From Capra hircus (taxonomy: Eukaryota > Chordata > Mammalia > Artiodactyla > Bovidae): a DNA stretch of 64,000 bases. The stretch lies in assembly GCF_001704415.2 (NCBI RefSeq), contig NC_030808.1, positions 134,741,089-134,805,088 on the forward strand, in the 5' to 3' direction. A program made the position numbers and the translations under genes. The notes under the pieces were generated by a model. That model searched no databases. It saw nothing but the letters and a program-made list of their open reading frames with translations, and had not been told where the DNA came from. Below, one piece after another: positions 11,519-22,793 of this stretch. Within the stretch, counting starts at the first letter, position 1, and each line of letters begins with the position of its first letter.

Positions 11519-13059
11519 ACTAATAACTCATTCTCACTAATAACTCATTCTCATTCTTGAAACATCACCGAAGAAGACTGCATATCATTATCATGGTCAC
11601 AAATGTAAAGATTGAAAGTTTAGACTGCACAAATATATTTTAAGATAATATTATGACCACATAAACTTTATCCCAAGAATACAAGCTTTTTTATCGTTTG
11701 AAAAATCAAGCAGTGCAATATACCATATTAACATACTAAAAAAGAAAAACCACATGATCATCTCAGTTGATGCAGAAAAAGTATTAGAAAAAAAATCCAA
11801 AATTCATTTCTAATAAAAATTTCTAGCAGTCTAGGAATAGACACAGAAATACCTCAGTTTGGTAAAGGGCATCTACACAAAACAAAACACTATAGCTATT
11901 CCTGTACTTAATGCTTAAAGGCTGAATTCGTTTTACCTGATACCAGTAACAAGACAAGGACACCTACTCTCATCAGTATCGTTCTCAAGGTTCTAGCCGG
12001 TGTACTGAGGCAAGAAAAGGAAATGAAAGGCAAAAGAGTGGATAGAAAAAGTAACTTTATTTGTGGACAACTTTATTGTCTGTGAAGAACATCGAGTAAA
12101 TGAGTTTAGAAAAATTTAGAAAAACGAGTTTAGAAAAATATAAGATCATTGTTCAAAAATCAGTTGTATTTCTATATACTAATAAAACTCAGATATTAGA
12201 GTTTTTTGAAAGAAATAACATAATGTATGAAATTCTCAGAAATATGGCAAAAATTGGGAAAGATTTTTATGATGAACACTAGGGAACATTGTTGAGAGAA
12301 ATTAACACCCTACATAAATGGAGTGCTGTGCCTTGTTTTTGGGCCAGAAAACTCAATATTGAGATGTTCTCCAAGTTGATCTATAGATTCAACACATTTT
12401 CAAAGAAAATATTTGCAGACTTTAAATGTTTTCTGTAGAAGTTGATAAGATTAATATGAAAAGATAACTTTTCACTTCACAAAACACTTTGAAAAAAGGA
12501 CATTATGGGTTTGATTTCAAATTACCATAATTAGAACAGTTGTGGTATTGGCACTAAGATAGGTAGTTCAGTGGAGTAGAATAGAGTGTCTAAAACTTGA
12601 CCTACACATGTATGGACAGTTAATTTGCAACAGAAGTGCTAAGGCAAGTCAGCGAAGAAAGGATTATCTTTCAAGTAAATAGTCCTAGAGCAACTGGATA
12701 TCCAGCTACCAGGAAAAAAAAAAAATGGACGTCAATTCATAACTTGTTCCATGCACGAAAGTTACCCCAAAGTAAATCACAGATCTAAGTGCATGACCTA
12801 AAACTATAAAACTCCTAGAAGAGAACAGTAGAAGAAAATCTCTGGGGCTTTGCATTAAGCAAAGATTTCTTAAATAAGACACCAAGTAAAGATCTGTAAA
12901 AGAACAAATTAGACTTTATCAAAATTTGAAACTTGTTCTCTTTGAAATTGTGTTGAGAGAATGAAAAGACAAGTCGCACTTAGAATATGTTTGCAAATTG
13001 TATATCTATGGTAAAGGACAAATTTGCAGAATATATAAGGAACTCTAGAAATTCAGTAC

Positions 13060-13255
13060 AAGCTCAGAGGTTAAAGCGTCTGCCTCCAGTGCAGGAAACC
13101 CGGGTTCGATACCTGGGTCGGGAAGATCCCCTGGAGAAGGAAATGGCGACCCACTCCAGTATTCTTGCCTGGAGAATCCCGTGGACAGACGAGTTTGGTC
13201 GGCTATAGTCCACGGGGTCACAAAGAGTCGGACACGACTTTGTGACTTCACTTCA
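13060..13255 (+). mobile_element. Bov-tA SINE, CpG-rich copy
   Basis: It carries TGCAGGAAACCCGGGTTCGA, the AGAAGGAAATGGCGACCCAC block, and AAGAGTCGGACACGACTT. Retained CpGs suggest a relatively young copy. The 5' head is atypical (GCTCAGAGGTTAAAGCGTCT). Confidence 0.85.
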
Positions 13256-13955
13256 GTTCATTCCCCACTTTCAGAAGTTCGCTTTGTGTGACTTTGCTTT
13301 TACAAAAGACCTATGTTAGTATAATGATTTCCACAAACCAAGAGAAATCCAAAGAGGATTTTGGTTTTACAAAAAAAGGTAAAAAGCAAAATAGCTTTCA
13401 AGTGTTTGTTTTGCAGTGGCGATTATAGAGGCATCTCTCACCCTAACTACACTAACCAAGAGTGGCCTTGCCAAGCTCCTTAGCCAGGCACTGCTGCTGC
13501 TAAGTCACTTCAGTCGTGTCCAACTCTCTGCAACCCCATAGACAGCAGCCCACCAGGCTCCCCCGTCCCTGGGATTCTCCGGGCAAGAACACTGGAGTGG
13601 GTTGCCATTTCCTTCTCCAATGCATGAAAGTGAAAAATGAAAGGGAAGTCGCTCAGTTGTGTCCAACTCTTCGCGACCCCATGGACTGCAGCCCACCAGG
13701 CTCCTCCGTCCATGGGATTTTCCAGGCAAGAGTGCTGGAGTGGGGTGCTATTGCCTTCTCAAACCCAGGCACTACACTTAGCATATCAGCATCAAGCCAC
13801 CATAGCTTTTAACTGTGTTTGTGAACATCTGTGATTTATCTTGATTTATATTGTGTGTGTGTTAGTAAACTGGTCCGAAAGGAATTATTGCCTCACTTTA
13901 TACCATTTCAGTTTATAAACTGTTTCATAGGAATGCTCTACTTTCAGATAGCAAG
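13256..13955. repeat. Unidentified insert within L1, split by Bov-A2
   Basis: About 430 bp of sequence (excluding the Bov-A2) lies between L1 segments that would otherwise be contiguous, so it is an insertion. It contains TTGTGTGACTTTGCTTTTAC and many TG/CA-rich motifs that may be decayed CpGs. I do not recognise the family; an LTR or other ruminant repeat is possible. Confidence 0.45.
13493..13763 (-). mobile_element. Bov-A2 SINE
   Basis: Dimeric reversed structure: CTGCTGCTAAGTCACTTCAG, then a first Bov-A unit, a linker with GTGAAAAATGAAAGGGAAG, and a second unit with TCGCGACCCCATGGACTG. Flanked by CCAGGCACT on the left (about 13484-13492) and CCCAGGCACT on the right. Confidence 0.9.
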
Positions 13956-13983
13956 GGAAACTTATAATAAAAAGCAACCCAAG

Positions 13984-14115
13984 GGACTTCCCTGGCAGTC
14001 AAGTGGTTAGGATTCCGTGTTTGCAATGCAGGGGTTTTGGGTTCAATCCCTGATTGGGGAACTAAGATCCCACATGCTGGGTGGAGGGCCAAATAAGTAA
14101 ATATAAAAGGAAAAA
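13984..14115 (+). mobile_element. CHR-type tRNA SINE
   Basis: Sense copy from GGGACTTCCCTGGCAGTCAAG to an A-rich tail. The duplicated AGCAACCCAA / GGCAACCCAA on the two sides lies within the host L1. Confidence 0.82.
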
Positions 14116-14699
14116 AAGGCAACCCAATGTTAAAAAAAAATGGGCAAAATATCTAAACATACTTCACCAGTGAAAATACATAGATGACAAATAAGCATAT
14201 GAAAATATGATTAACATCATTAGTCTTTAGGAAAATGCAAACTAAAACCACAATGAAATACTATTACACACCCGTTACTGTGGCTAGAATTGAAGACCAA
14301 AGTGTTTGCAAGGATATGGAAAAATGGTAGCTCTCTTACACTGCTGATGGGAATGTAATATGGTCCATTCATTCACTTTGGAAGGCAGTTTGGCAGTTAC
14401 TTAAAAAGTTAAACATATACATACCACATCTAGTCATTTTGCTTCTAGGTAAATGAAAGCAGGTGTTTTCCTTACCAATACTTGTACATAGATGTCCATA
14501 GCAGCTTGTTTTTGTAGCTAAACCAGGAAATAATCCAAATGTCTATCAACAGGTAAAAACTGCTTTATTCATATCCTATTCAACAATGAAAAGTTGATAT
14601 ATGCTACCTCATGAATGAATCTCAGAATTGTTATTCAGAGTGAAAGAAGCTAGGAAAGATGTACAGTTTGAATAATTCCATTTATGTAAAATTCTATAG

Positions 14700-14855
14700 T
14701 CCTTGGGTCAAGAAGATCGCCTGGAGGAGGAGGGCATGACAACCGACTCCAGTATTCTTGCCTGAAGAATCCCATGGACAGAGGAGCCTGGCAGGCTACA
14801 GTCCATAGGGTTGCAAAGAGTTGGACACTACTAAAGCAACTTAGCATGCACGCAA
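14700..14855 (+). mobile_element. Bov-tA SINE, 5' truncated
   Basis: Sense fragment from CCTTGGGTCAAGAAGATCGC to GTTGGACACTACTAAAGC, inserted near the L1 3' end. Confidence 0.85.
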
Positions 14856-15095
14856 TAGAAAATGCAAACTATTGTTAATGACAGAAAGCAGATTATTGGT
14901 TATTTGGAAATAGTAGGGGTGGTGGTGGAGAGGACTAGGGGAAAAGGATTAGAGCTGTAAGAATCTTTTGGAAGTGATGGATTTGTTTATTGTCTTGATT
15001 ATGGGACTTGTTTCAGAGGTATATACATGTGTGGGAATATAGCAAGTCAGTTTATTATATGTTGGCCATACTACAGTAAAAATAAAAGCTGTCAT

Positions 15096-16520
15096 CTGTC
15101 TTTGTTGTCTGACCATCACTGCTAACTCATCTAAGACTACTTTCTAAATTTGCAGGATCTTTAGACCCAGCTAGGTCTAAAGATAGATGGGTCTAAATAT
15201 CTGTTAAAAATATTGACTTCCAGGCCTCCAAACTATTAAGATGGGGCTGGGGAATCTGTATTTTTAACAAACACTCCAGGTGACTCTTCTTATTACTCAA
15301 GCTTGGAAAGCACTTGTTCCAGATTAAATTAATTCTACTTTGGTCATCTGAACCTATTTCCATATATGAAAAAAGGATGTTAAGTTTCTAGTGTTAACAG
15401 ATTTTTAAGCCATAGAACACTTGATGATGCCCTACTGTGGTCAGATGAGATCATTCAGAATTGGACAAAATTTTTTTTTACCATATATAATATATTGAGA
15501 TTAGCCTTGCATTATAAATACCTGAAGTAACAAAACGAAAATCTCTGAATAGTCCCAACATTAGTGAACATTCTATCAAAGAGTAAAAAAGAATTTTATT
15601 TATATACCTGTTGACAAGTCACATCAGTGTGTTAGTGAACATCACATGTTGTTAGTGAAAAAAGGTATTTCATATCTTTTGTGTATTAAACTATAAAATA
15701 ATACAAGTTGGAGAAGAGGATTAAGAGAAATAGAAGAACATTGTTAGTCTCTACATGTTCCCTAAATGGACATAGCAATACATTTTACATGAAACTGGGA
15801 AAAACAGCCTGACCTTCTTACTGGCCCCTTTCCAGCAACATCAAACAAGTGGAAATTATAGAATGTCTGTCTAAATTTAAAATAGTTCAGTTATCAGAAG
15901 ACTTTAGAGAACAACTTTTCCACAAATCGTCCTTGTGCTATTTGGTCTTGATTTTTTTTTTTAAAGAGGGTTGGTGAGCCAACATGTAATTAATCACTTT
16001 TTGTGTTGTTGTTAGCTTCTAAGGAAATGAAACTGCAACTTTCCATTTGGCTTTATTGTTCTTTTTTGGTGTTTATTAGTGCTGCAGTTTGTAATACAGG
16101 AACCGTAGATGGTGCTTAGTGATAATGTGGACAAAACAATGTGAACGATGTACTTTTTTAAAGTCAGCTTATATATGTTATACTGTTATGATACCTGTGT
16201 ACACTCCAGGTCACAAATACCACCAGCAGTACTGTCTTACAGTCAGAAGTTGTTAGAACTTCTTTTGTCAGTGGATGGGGTTACTGAAGTGGCAGCATCC
16301 AGTTCTTACCAATTCTCATTGTTTCTTCCTCCAAGATTGTTTGGATTGATTATTCCTTCCCCACAGCTGCTGCCCCAATGAGTGAATAACAGATCCGTCT
16401 CTTTATCTTGTAAAGGCTCTGCTCCGTCTGTGTAGGCGAACTACTTTCCCTGTGGAAATAAGACACCACTTTAAAAATTAATCATTGCATTGACTAATTA
16501 CTGTCACTATTAAGAGTTTA
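15096..16520. other. RYK intron, mostly unique
   Basis: Around 15215-15320 a motif set (GGGAATCTGTATTTTTAACA, CTCCAGGTGACTCTTCTTAT) resembles the ends of old hAT-type MER elements. The rest is unassigned and no exon was recognised. Confidence 0.4.
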
Positions 16521-16530
16521 TATAAAGTTT

Positions 16531-17163
16531 CAGTTCAGTTCAGTCACTCAGTCGTGTCCAACTCTTTGCGACCCCATGAACTGCAGCACACAGGCCTCCC
16601 TGTCCATCACCAACTCCCACAGTCTACTCAAATCCATGTCCATCGAGTTGGTGATGCCATCCAGCCATCTCATCCTCTGTCATCCCCTTCTCCTCCTGCC
16701 CTCAATCTTTCCCAGCATCAGGGTCTTTTCAAATGAGTCAGCTCTTTGCATCAGGTGGCCAAAGTATTGGAGTTTCAGCTTCAACATCAGTCCTTCCAAT
16801 GAACACCCAGGACTGATCTCCTTTAAGGTGGACTGGTTGGATCTCCTTGCAGTCCAAGGGACTCTCAAGAGTCTTCTCCAACACCACAATTCAAAAGCAT
16901 CAATTCTTTGGCACTCAGCTTTCTTTATAATCCAGCTTGCACATACATGACCACTGGAAAAACCATAGCCTTGACAATAGATGGTCCTTTGTTGGCAAAG
17001 TAATGTCTCTGCTTTTGAATATGCTGTCCAGGTTGGTCATAACTTTCCTTCCAAGAAGTAAGTGTTTTTTAATTTCATAGCTGCAGTCACCATCTGCAGG
17101 GATTTTGGAGCCCAGAAAAAGAAAGTCAGCCATTGTTTCTACTGATTCCCCATCTATTTGCCA
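16531..17163 (-). mobile_element. 5'-truncated BovB with target-site duplication
   Basis: Antisense BovB 3' third from the TTCAG tail to the ADGDCSYEIKKHLLLGRK region. The perfect 10-bp direct repeat TATAAAGTTT at 16521-16530 and 17164-17173 gives exact ends. Insert length is 633 bp. Confidence 0.92.
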
Positions 17164-17519
17164 TATAAAGTTTAAAGGTAGACAGATACCTGTGTGTAAG
17201 CAGGCACTTTCTTTTAACTTTATTAATTTGAAATCATTTTTCCATTTTTAAGCAGAATAGAATATTACTCTTAAACTGGTAAGTTTGTGGAAATTTCAGT
17301 AGACTCTGTCTCTGTGGAGATTTTAAAAATACAGACCCATCTGCATCTGATCCTGTTCTCTTCCGTCCTCCCAAAGCATAGACCTCAAGGGTGGCCATTG
17401 CTCTACCTAGTGGTAACAATTAATGAAAAAGATATTAAGTCCAAAAAGGTTTAACTCTTTGGTTTGGTTATTTAGGATAACTCTGGTCTAAAAAAGAACT
17501 GAGAAGTGTTTCATCCCCC

Positions 17520-17970
17520 CCTTGTTTTCTGAAAGAGTTTGCTGTGGTTTTGGTTGTGTTCCCCCAAAGCATACATTGAAGCTCTTAACCCCTTTACCTC
17601 AAAATGTGACTTTTTGGAATTGTTAGAGATATAATGTTGAAAAGAAGTCATAATTAAGGTAAACCTTAATCCAGTATAACTGATGTCATTATAAGAAGAG
17701 ACACTGGCCTGCAAGGGGAGAATGATATGTGAAATAGAGGTAGAAATTGAAGTACTACAGCTGCAAACTGAGGAACACTTAGGATTGCTGGCAGACCACC
17801 AGATGCGAGGAAGAGGCAAGGAAGGATTCACCCCTACAGGCTTCAGAGGGAGAATAGCCCTGCTGACACCCTGATTTTGGACTTCTCGCCTCCAGAGCTG
17901 TGAGATAAATGCCATTGTTCAAGTCACCTGGTTTGTGGTGCTTTCTATGGCATCCCTAGCAAACAAATAA
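17520..17970 (+). mobile_element. MaLR (MLT1-type) LTR
   Basis: Sense solo LTR recognised from GTGTTCCCCCAAAGCATACA, CAGTATAACTGATGTCATTATAAG, and the terminal region GAGCTGTGAGATAAATGCC followed by CCCTAGCAAAC. The AGATAAAT in the last block replaces the usual poly(A) signal of the family. Confidence 0.75.
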
Positions 17971-18049
17971 TAGGCTTGTATTATTCTTTTCTTTCAGCTT
18001 AATAGAACTCACCCAGTGAAATTGTTTGGATACAGAGTTTTCTTCGTGG

Positions 18050-18298
18050 AAACATTTAAAATTGTGAATTCAGTTTCTCTAAAAAACATTACTGAGCTAT
18101 ATATATTTTCTTTTTTGGTGTCTGTTTTGGTCATTTGTGTATATCAAGAAGTTTGTTCATTTCATCTAAATTGTTGAATTTATTGGCATAAAGTTGAGCT
18201 ACTTGTAATATTTTTTGACGTCTATGGGGTCTGTAATGATGTTTCCTCTTTTATTCCTCATTTTGGTTCTGTCTTTTTATCTTCTTTGATCAGTCTAG
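18050..18298 (-). mobile_element. Old L1 ORF2 fragment
   Basis: Antisense L1, with TGTTCATTTCATCTAAATTG and TTTATTGGCATAAAGTTGAG, the same L1 segment as that near 8200. Confidence 0.7.
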
Positions 18299-18520
18299 CT
18301 TAGGGTTTCCTCAGTTGGGGGCAATTTTGTACCCTCTGTCCTGGGGGTTTGGGCATTTGGCAGTATCTGGAGGCATTTTCAGTTATCACTGCTTGGGGCA
18401 TCTAGTGGCTGAAGGCCAGGGATGCTGCTGAACGAAACATCCTGCCATGCACAAGGCAGCCTCTTGCAATAGAAATTCAGTCACTCTGTAACGTCAGTAG
18501 TGCTGAGGTTAAGAAACCTG
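18299..18520. mobile_element. MER5A-type hAT (Charlie) MITE
   Basis: Matches the MER5A pattern: GGCATTTGGCAGTATCTGGA, CATCTAGTGGCTGAAGGCCA, GGGATGCTGCTGAAC, and GTGCTGAGGTTAAGAAACC near the right end. Confidence 0.75.
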
Positions 18521-18820
18521 TTCTAGGATTTACAAAAGTACACATCCTGCTTTCAAATATTATGCCACTTCATATGTAATATAAGCAGCTTACAATACAT
18601 TGTTTTCACTCATCCCTACCCATCCTTTATGCTGTTCTGGACATACATTTTATTAGGTTGATGCAAACATAATTGTGGTTTCAGACCATGAATTTTAAAT
18701 CATTATAACTAGACTTAAACACATCTTTATTAATCAAAATAGGAAGCATTACAATCACATTTTTGCCAGTGAGAAACAAGTTTGTTTATTCCTGTAACGT
18801 AAAAATCCGTTCTTTGGGAT

Positions 18821-19204
18821 TCAACAAACTCTCAGGAAAGCATTTTCTGCCTTCTGCTGGTTATGGAAGCATTTTCCCTGCAAAAAGTTGTAGAGATGCT
18901 TGAAAAAGTGGTAGTCGGTTGGTGAGAGGTCAGGTGAATATGGCAGATGAGGCAAAACTTTGTAGCCCAATTCGTTCAACTTTTGAAGCATTGATTGTGT
19001 GACGTGAGGTCTGGCATTGTCATGGAGAAGAATTGGGCCCTTCGTGTTGACCAATGCCAACAGCAGGCATTGCAGTTTTTTGTGCATCTCATTGATTTGC
19101 TGAGCATGCTTCTCAGATGTGATGGTTTTGCTGGGATTCAGAAAGCTGTAGTGGATCAAATGGGCAGCAGACCACCAAACAATGTCTGTGACTTTTTGGT
19201 GCAA
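18821..19204 (-). pseudogene. Mariner transposase C-terminal fragment
   Basis: This 127-aa open stretch encodes the C-terminal half of a mariner DDD transposase, which cuts and rejoins DNA at the inverted repeats. It contains LLHDNARPHVTQ with the second catalytic Asp, and YSPDLSPTDYHFF with the third Asp 34 residues later, the D34D spacing that defines mariners. The IVWWSAAHLIHYSFL segment upstream matches the same catalytic fold. The frame is lost upstream (a second frame at 19113-19295, and N-terminal sequence beyond the Bov-A2 at 19.4-19.7 kb), so no full transposase can be made. Confidence 0.88.
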
Positions 19205-19387
19205 GTTTAGCTTTGAGAAGTGCTTTGGAACTTCTTAGTCCAACCACTGAGTTGATCGTCTCTAGTTCTTGTATAAAATCCACTTTATATTGCATGTCAC
19301 AATCTAATTGAGAAATGGTTCATTGTTGCATGGAGGAAGACAAGATGGCACTTCAAAATGACAATTATTTTGATTTTTGGTCAGCTT

Positions 19388-19690
19388 ATGAGGTACCTCG
19401 GAGAAGGCAATGACACCCCACTCTATTGCCGGAGAAAGCAATGGCACCCCACTCTTGCCTGGAAAATCCTGTGGACGGAGGAGCCTGGAAGGCTGCAGTC
19501 TGTGGGGTCACTGAGGGTCAGACATGACTGAGTGACTTCACTTTCATTTTTCACTTTCATGCGTTGGAGAAGGAAATGGCAACCCACTCCAATGTTCTTG
19601 CCTGGAGAATCCCAAAGACAGAGGAGCCTGGTGGGCTGCCGTCAGTGGGGTCGCACAGTTGGACACGACTGAAGTGACTTAGCAATAGCA
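19388..19690 (+). mobile_element. Bov-A2 SINE inside mariner
   Basis: Two Bov-A units joined by a CACTTTCATTTTTCACTTTC linker. The flanking duplication is ATGAGGTACCT (copies near 19387 and 19690). It splits the N-terminal part of the antisense transposase gene. Confidence 0.88.
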
Positions 19691-20359
19691 TGAGGTACCT
19701 ACTTACCAAGTTTTCCACCTTTCCAATTTACTTCAAATACGAAATGACTGTAGAATGGTCCATGTTGAGTTCTTCAGCAGCTTCTCATGTAGTTATCAAC
19801 TGATGATGACCGGCTACTACGCTTCTCATTTTCAGGCCTCTCGTCTCCTTTGCAAAACTTCTTGAACCACTACTGCACTGCACATTTGTTAGCAGTTCCT
19901 GGGCCAATTGTGTTGTTGTTGTTGCGAGTTATCTCTACCGCTTTATAACCCATTTTGAACTTGAATAAGAAAACTACTCGAATTTGCTTTTTATCTAACA
20001 TCATTTCCCTAGTCTAAAATAAATATAAAACAGCAAGTAATAAGTCATTAGCAAAAAAAAAAATGTACATTAAAATGATGTATAATGTAACCACATTTAT
20101 TTAATTGTATTCCAGTATCAAATGGTAAATTTCAACAATGCAAAAACCGCAGTTACTTTTGCACCAACCTAATACTTCCATTTATATTATAAACGCCATA
20201 GTACATGGGATTCTGTTTTAAACAGTCTATTAAGGAAATTTTTAAATGAGGAAAAAATACCTAGTTCATATGTTTTCCGCATTCTTCATGCTTTGACTAG
20301 ATCCAAATTCCCATCGGTGTTTTTTCTTTCCACATGAGGAACTATTCCATGTGTCTCAG

Positions 20360-20720
20360 TGTAGGTCTGCCAGTGACATGTTCTCTGAGCTTTTGTTTGA
20401 AAAGGTGTATTTTGTCTTCATGTTTCAAGTATATTTTTGCTTAGTATAGAATTCTTTGACAATTTAAAAAATACTCCAAAAGATAACATTCTACTGTTTT
20501 CTTGTCTAGATTATAATAAGAAATAAAGCTATTGTTCACTAATACATCTTTTAAAAAATCTGTATCCAGAAGATAACATTCTGCTGTTTTCTTGTCTAGA
20601 TTATAATAAGAAGTAAAGCTATTATTCACTAACACATCTTCTAAAAATCTGTATACTTTAGATAATATTTCTAGATTTTATTATTATTAAAAAATAGCTT
20701 AAAATTTAATGCATTGTGCT
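20360..20720 (-). mobile_element. Old L1 fragment with internal tandem duplication
   Basis: Antisense L1-like sequence (GTATATTTTTGCTTAGTATAG). It contains a 90-bp unit in two copies, 20481-20570 and 20571-20659, about 93 percent identical by eye. Confidence 0.6.
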
Positions 20721-20814
20721 TAAATGTTTTAAACAGACCAGTTCTTGTGTTTTCCTCTCCTCTTTTTTCCTTTCCTTCCCCCCCCCCCCATCACTTATAA
20801 AAAGTGTATTTTAT

Positions 20815-20900
20815 GGCAAGTTATTTCTTTGAGCCTGTTTCCTCATCTGTAATACCAGGCTACCAATGATGCTTATAGGTTTGTTGTGAAGGAAAAATGA
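20815..20900 (+). mobile_element. MIR SINE core
   Basis: TTTCCTCATCTGTAATACC and AGGTTTGTTGTGAAGG match the conserved MIR core in sense orientation. Confidence 0.65.
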
Positions 20901-20934
20901 AAAAAATGAGAAAAAATGGAAAAAAAAAAAAAAG

Positions 20935-21674
20935 GTCTAGAACTTGAAGGGATTCAAAACATGACAGCGTGGTACACAGATATCTTCCTCCTTGTGCGCC
21001 TTCAGCTCCCCTGACCTCAGGGCTCGTGTGTGGCAGCAGATGAGTGGGTATCCCAGTCTGGGTCCTTCCCTACCTCGTGGCAGCAGCTGCATGTAGACGT
21101 ATTCCTGCCAGCCACTCCCCATATTCCTGCCGTACTCCCCAGAAGCCGCAGCTGAACTGAGGAGCCTGGATGGACCATGACTAAGCACTGCTGCCACTGC
21201 TTATGATTTCTGCTCCTACCACTATCTGGTCTTTTACTCAAGCAAGGTTGAAAGATATTCTTTCCAGATACTGAAATTTCCTGAATTTCTGGTAATTTAA
21301 ATTATTTGAATATAGTAAAATCCATGACATTGTATTTTACACGATTTACATTTTCCACTTCTCAGCTATGCAGGCTAGCCATGGTATTTATAGTAACACA
21401 TTTAAATATTAGGAAAATTTTAGAAATAATTAACGATTTTGAGTGGTGGGGCTTGTAATCAACAATAATTCTTTCCAGTGGCTCTAAGAATATACATAAT
21501 AATATTCATATTACAGATTGCATTTATTCAACTGTTCTTTTCTGTTCAACAAGAGAACCTAACTGGATATGTCAAGAGTTGATTGGTATTTTTTATCCGT
21601 ACCTGGCCGCAAGTAGCAGCATTCTGACCACTGTGTTAAATATCCCCTCATGGTGTTACTGCTCTTCTTCTCAG
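20935..21674. other. RYK intron; GC-richer block then unique AT-rich sequence
   Basis: 20935-21240 is GC-richer and has two overlapping short - strand frames. No family or exon was recognised, though a decayed processed gene is possible. 21240-21674 is plain intron leading to the RYK acceptor. Confidence 0.35.
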
Positions 21675-21811
21675 TGGGCCTTTGGAGTGACACTGTGGGA
21701 GCTTATGACTCTGGGCCAGACACCCTACGTGGACATCGACCCATTTGAAATGGCTGCATACTTGAAAGACGGTTACCGAATAGCCCAGCCAATCAACTGT
21801 CCTGATGAACT
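21675..21811 (+). CDS. RYK: RYK penultimate coding exon (kinase-homology subdomains IX-X)
   Basis: This 137-bp exon encodes 45 full codons starting WAFGVTLWELMTLGQTPY and ending at NCPDE plus two bases of a Leu codon. The sequence is characteristic of RYK, the atypical receptor tyrosine kinase that binds Wnt through a WIF domain at the cell surface and has an inactive kinase domain. The stretch covers subdomains IX and X of the C-lobe. The acceptor is a pyrimidine-rich tract ending TCTTCTTCTCAG just before TGG (phase 0). The donor is CT/GTAAGT, close to consensus. The split Leu codon (CT + A) is completed exactly by the exon at 23322, which confirms the join. No upstream RYK exon was found in 1-21674, so the preceding intron exceeds 21 kb. 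Identification is from remembered family sequence. Confidence 0.95.
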
Positions 21812-21960
21812 GTAAGTTTCTTTCTGAGCTTGAAGACATGGATTTGATTCCATTTACAGTGATTGGGATGAAAGAAATAAGAACAGGTGTCCATACTAAT
21901 ACAGAGACTACTCTTTTGAGACTCATGCCTCTTTGGACTTGAATTATACTCCTGTAGAGA

Positions 21961-22165
21961 AGCTGTAAGCTTCCCTGATGGCTCAGTGGTAAAGAATCCA
22001 TCTGCAATGCAGGAGATGTGGGTTCAATCCTTTGGTGAAGAAGAGGAGGAAATGATAACCCACTCCACTATTCTTGCCTGAAAAATCCCGTAGACAGAGG
22101 AGCCTAATGGGCTCCAGTCCAAAGGGTCACAAAGAGTCGGACACGACTGAGTGAGCATGCACACA
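21961..22165 (+). mobile_element. Bov-tA SINE in the last RYK intron
   Basis: Sense copy from GCTTCCCTGATGGCTCAGTG to AAGAGTCGGACACGACTGAG, moderately diverged. Confidence 0.88.
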
Positions 22166-22289
22166 GAGAAACCACAAAGTCAGCCAGACTCAGTCACTCT
22201 TGAGTGCATTTGACATTAGGACATTTTTGTCTCATATTTGTAGTGATTAATCCAAGATACTCATTTGCATAGTGAGAAAACACTGAACA

Positions 22290-22500
22290 TGCTGTTAGTT
22301 ATTCAGTCGCCCAGTCATGTCCAACTCTTTGCAACCCCGTGGACTGCAGCATGCCAGAACTCTTTGTCCCTCACCGTCTCCCGAAGTTTGCCCAAGTTCA
22401 CATCCATTGCATTGGTGATGCCATCCTGCCGTCTTATCCTCTGACGCCCTCTTCTGCTTCTATATCAAGCCTTTCCCTTTGCCATCTGGCCTTGCCAGCT
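22290..22500 (-). mobile_element. BovB-3'-derived fragment
   Basis: Reversed sequence with TTATTCAGTCGCCCAGTCATG and the GTGATGCCATCCTGCCGTCT block shared with the 3' ends of the BovB copies in this window. Confidence 0.75.
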
Positions 22501-22793
22501 GGTATGAATTGATATACGTATAAGGAACACGTTCTGGTCTAGTGAATGAAATATCTCCCATCTCCTGTTTTTACCACATAGCTAGTCTTCCCATGTAATG
22601 GGATCAGAGTGGGCAGGAGGCTCTTCAGGGGTGATGCAGTACACAGTGATTAAGTCACAGTTCCAGAATCCCCTGAGGTTTTTATACTGTGATGAGGGGG
22701 CAGCTTTGTACAGATTTTACTATAGATCCAGGATTCTTACAGCTTAGTTACAGCTTCCCCTTCCTCCAAGTTTTTTCTGTCACAGCTTGCATA

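Larger units (their letters stand above)
11560..15095 (+). mobile_element. Old L1 3' half (ORF2 to 3' end), multiply interrupted
   Basis: Sense L1. Blocks such as CACATGATCATCTCAGTTGA (11751) and GCATCTACACAAAAC come from ORF2. The 3' part includes AATGAAATACTATTACACAC (14250) and TCTATCAACAGGTAAAAACTG. The sequence reads across the insertions at 13060-13955, 13984-14115 and 14700-14855, so these are later than the L1. No intact frame remains. Confidence 0.8.
18653..20172 (-). mobile_element. Full-length mariner (Hsmar1-like), interrupted by a Bov-A2
   Basis: Both terminal inverted repeats are visible: TTAGGTTGATGCAAACATAA at the left and, reversed, CTTTTGCACCAACCTAA at the right. The element is flanked by TA at 18651-18652 and 20173-20174. 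Without the SINE it is about 1.2 kb, the normal mariner length. The transposase gene is on the - strand. The insertion at about 19388-19690 is a Bov-A2 flanked by ATGAGGTACCT on both sides, so the mariner predates it. Confidence 0.9.

Noticed and set aside
17511..17915. 134-codon - strand frame
   Set aside because: It falls within a MaLR LTR, read in antisense, and shows no known domain.
20937..21197. Short - strand frames starting with MAAVLSH, like a mitochondrial precursor
   Set aside because: There is no match to a gene I recognise, no poly(A) trace on the correct side, and two overlapping frames compete. A decayed processed gene cannot be excluded.
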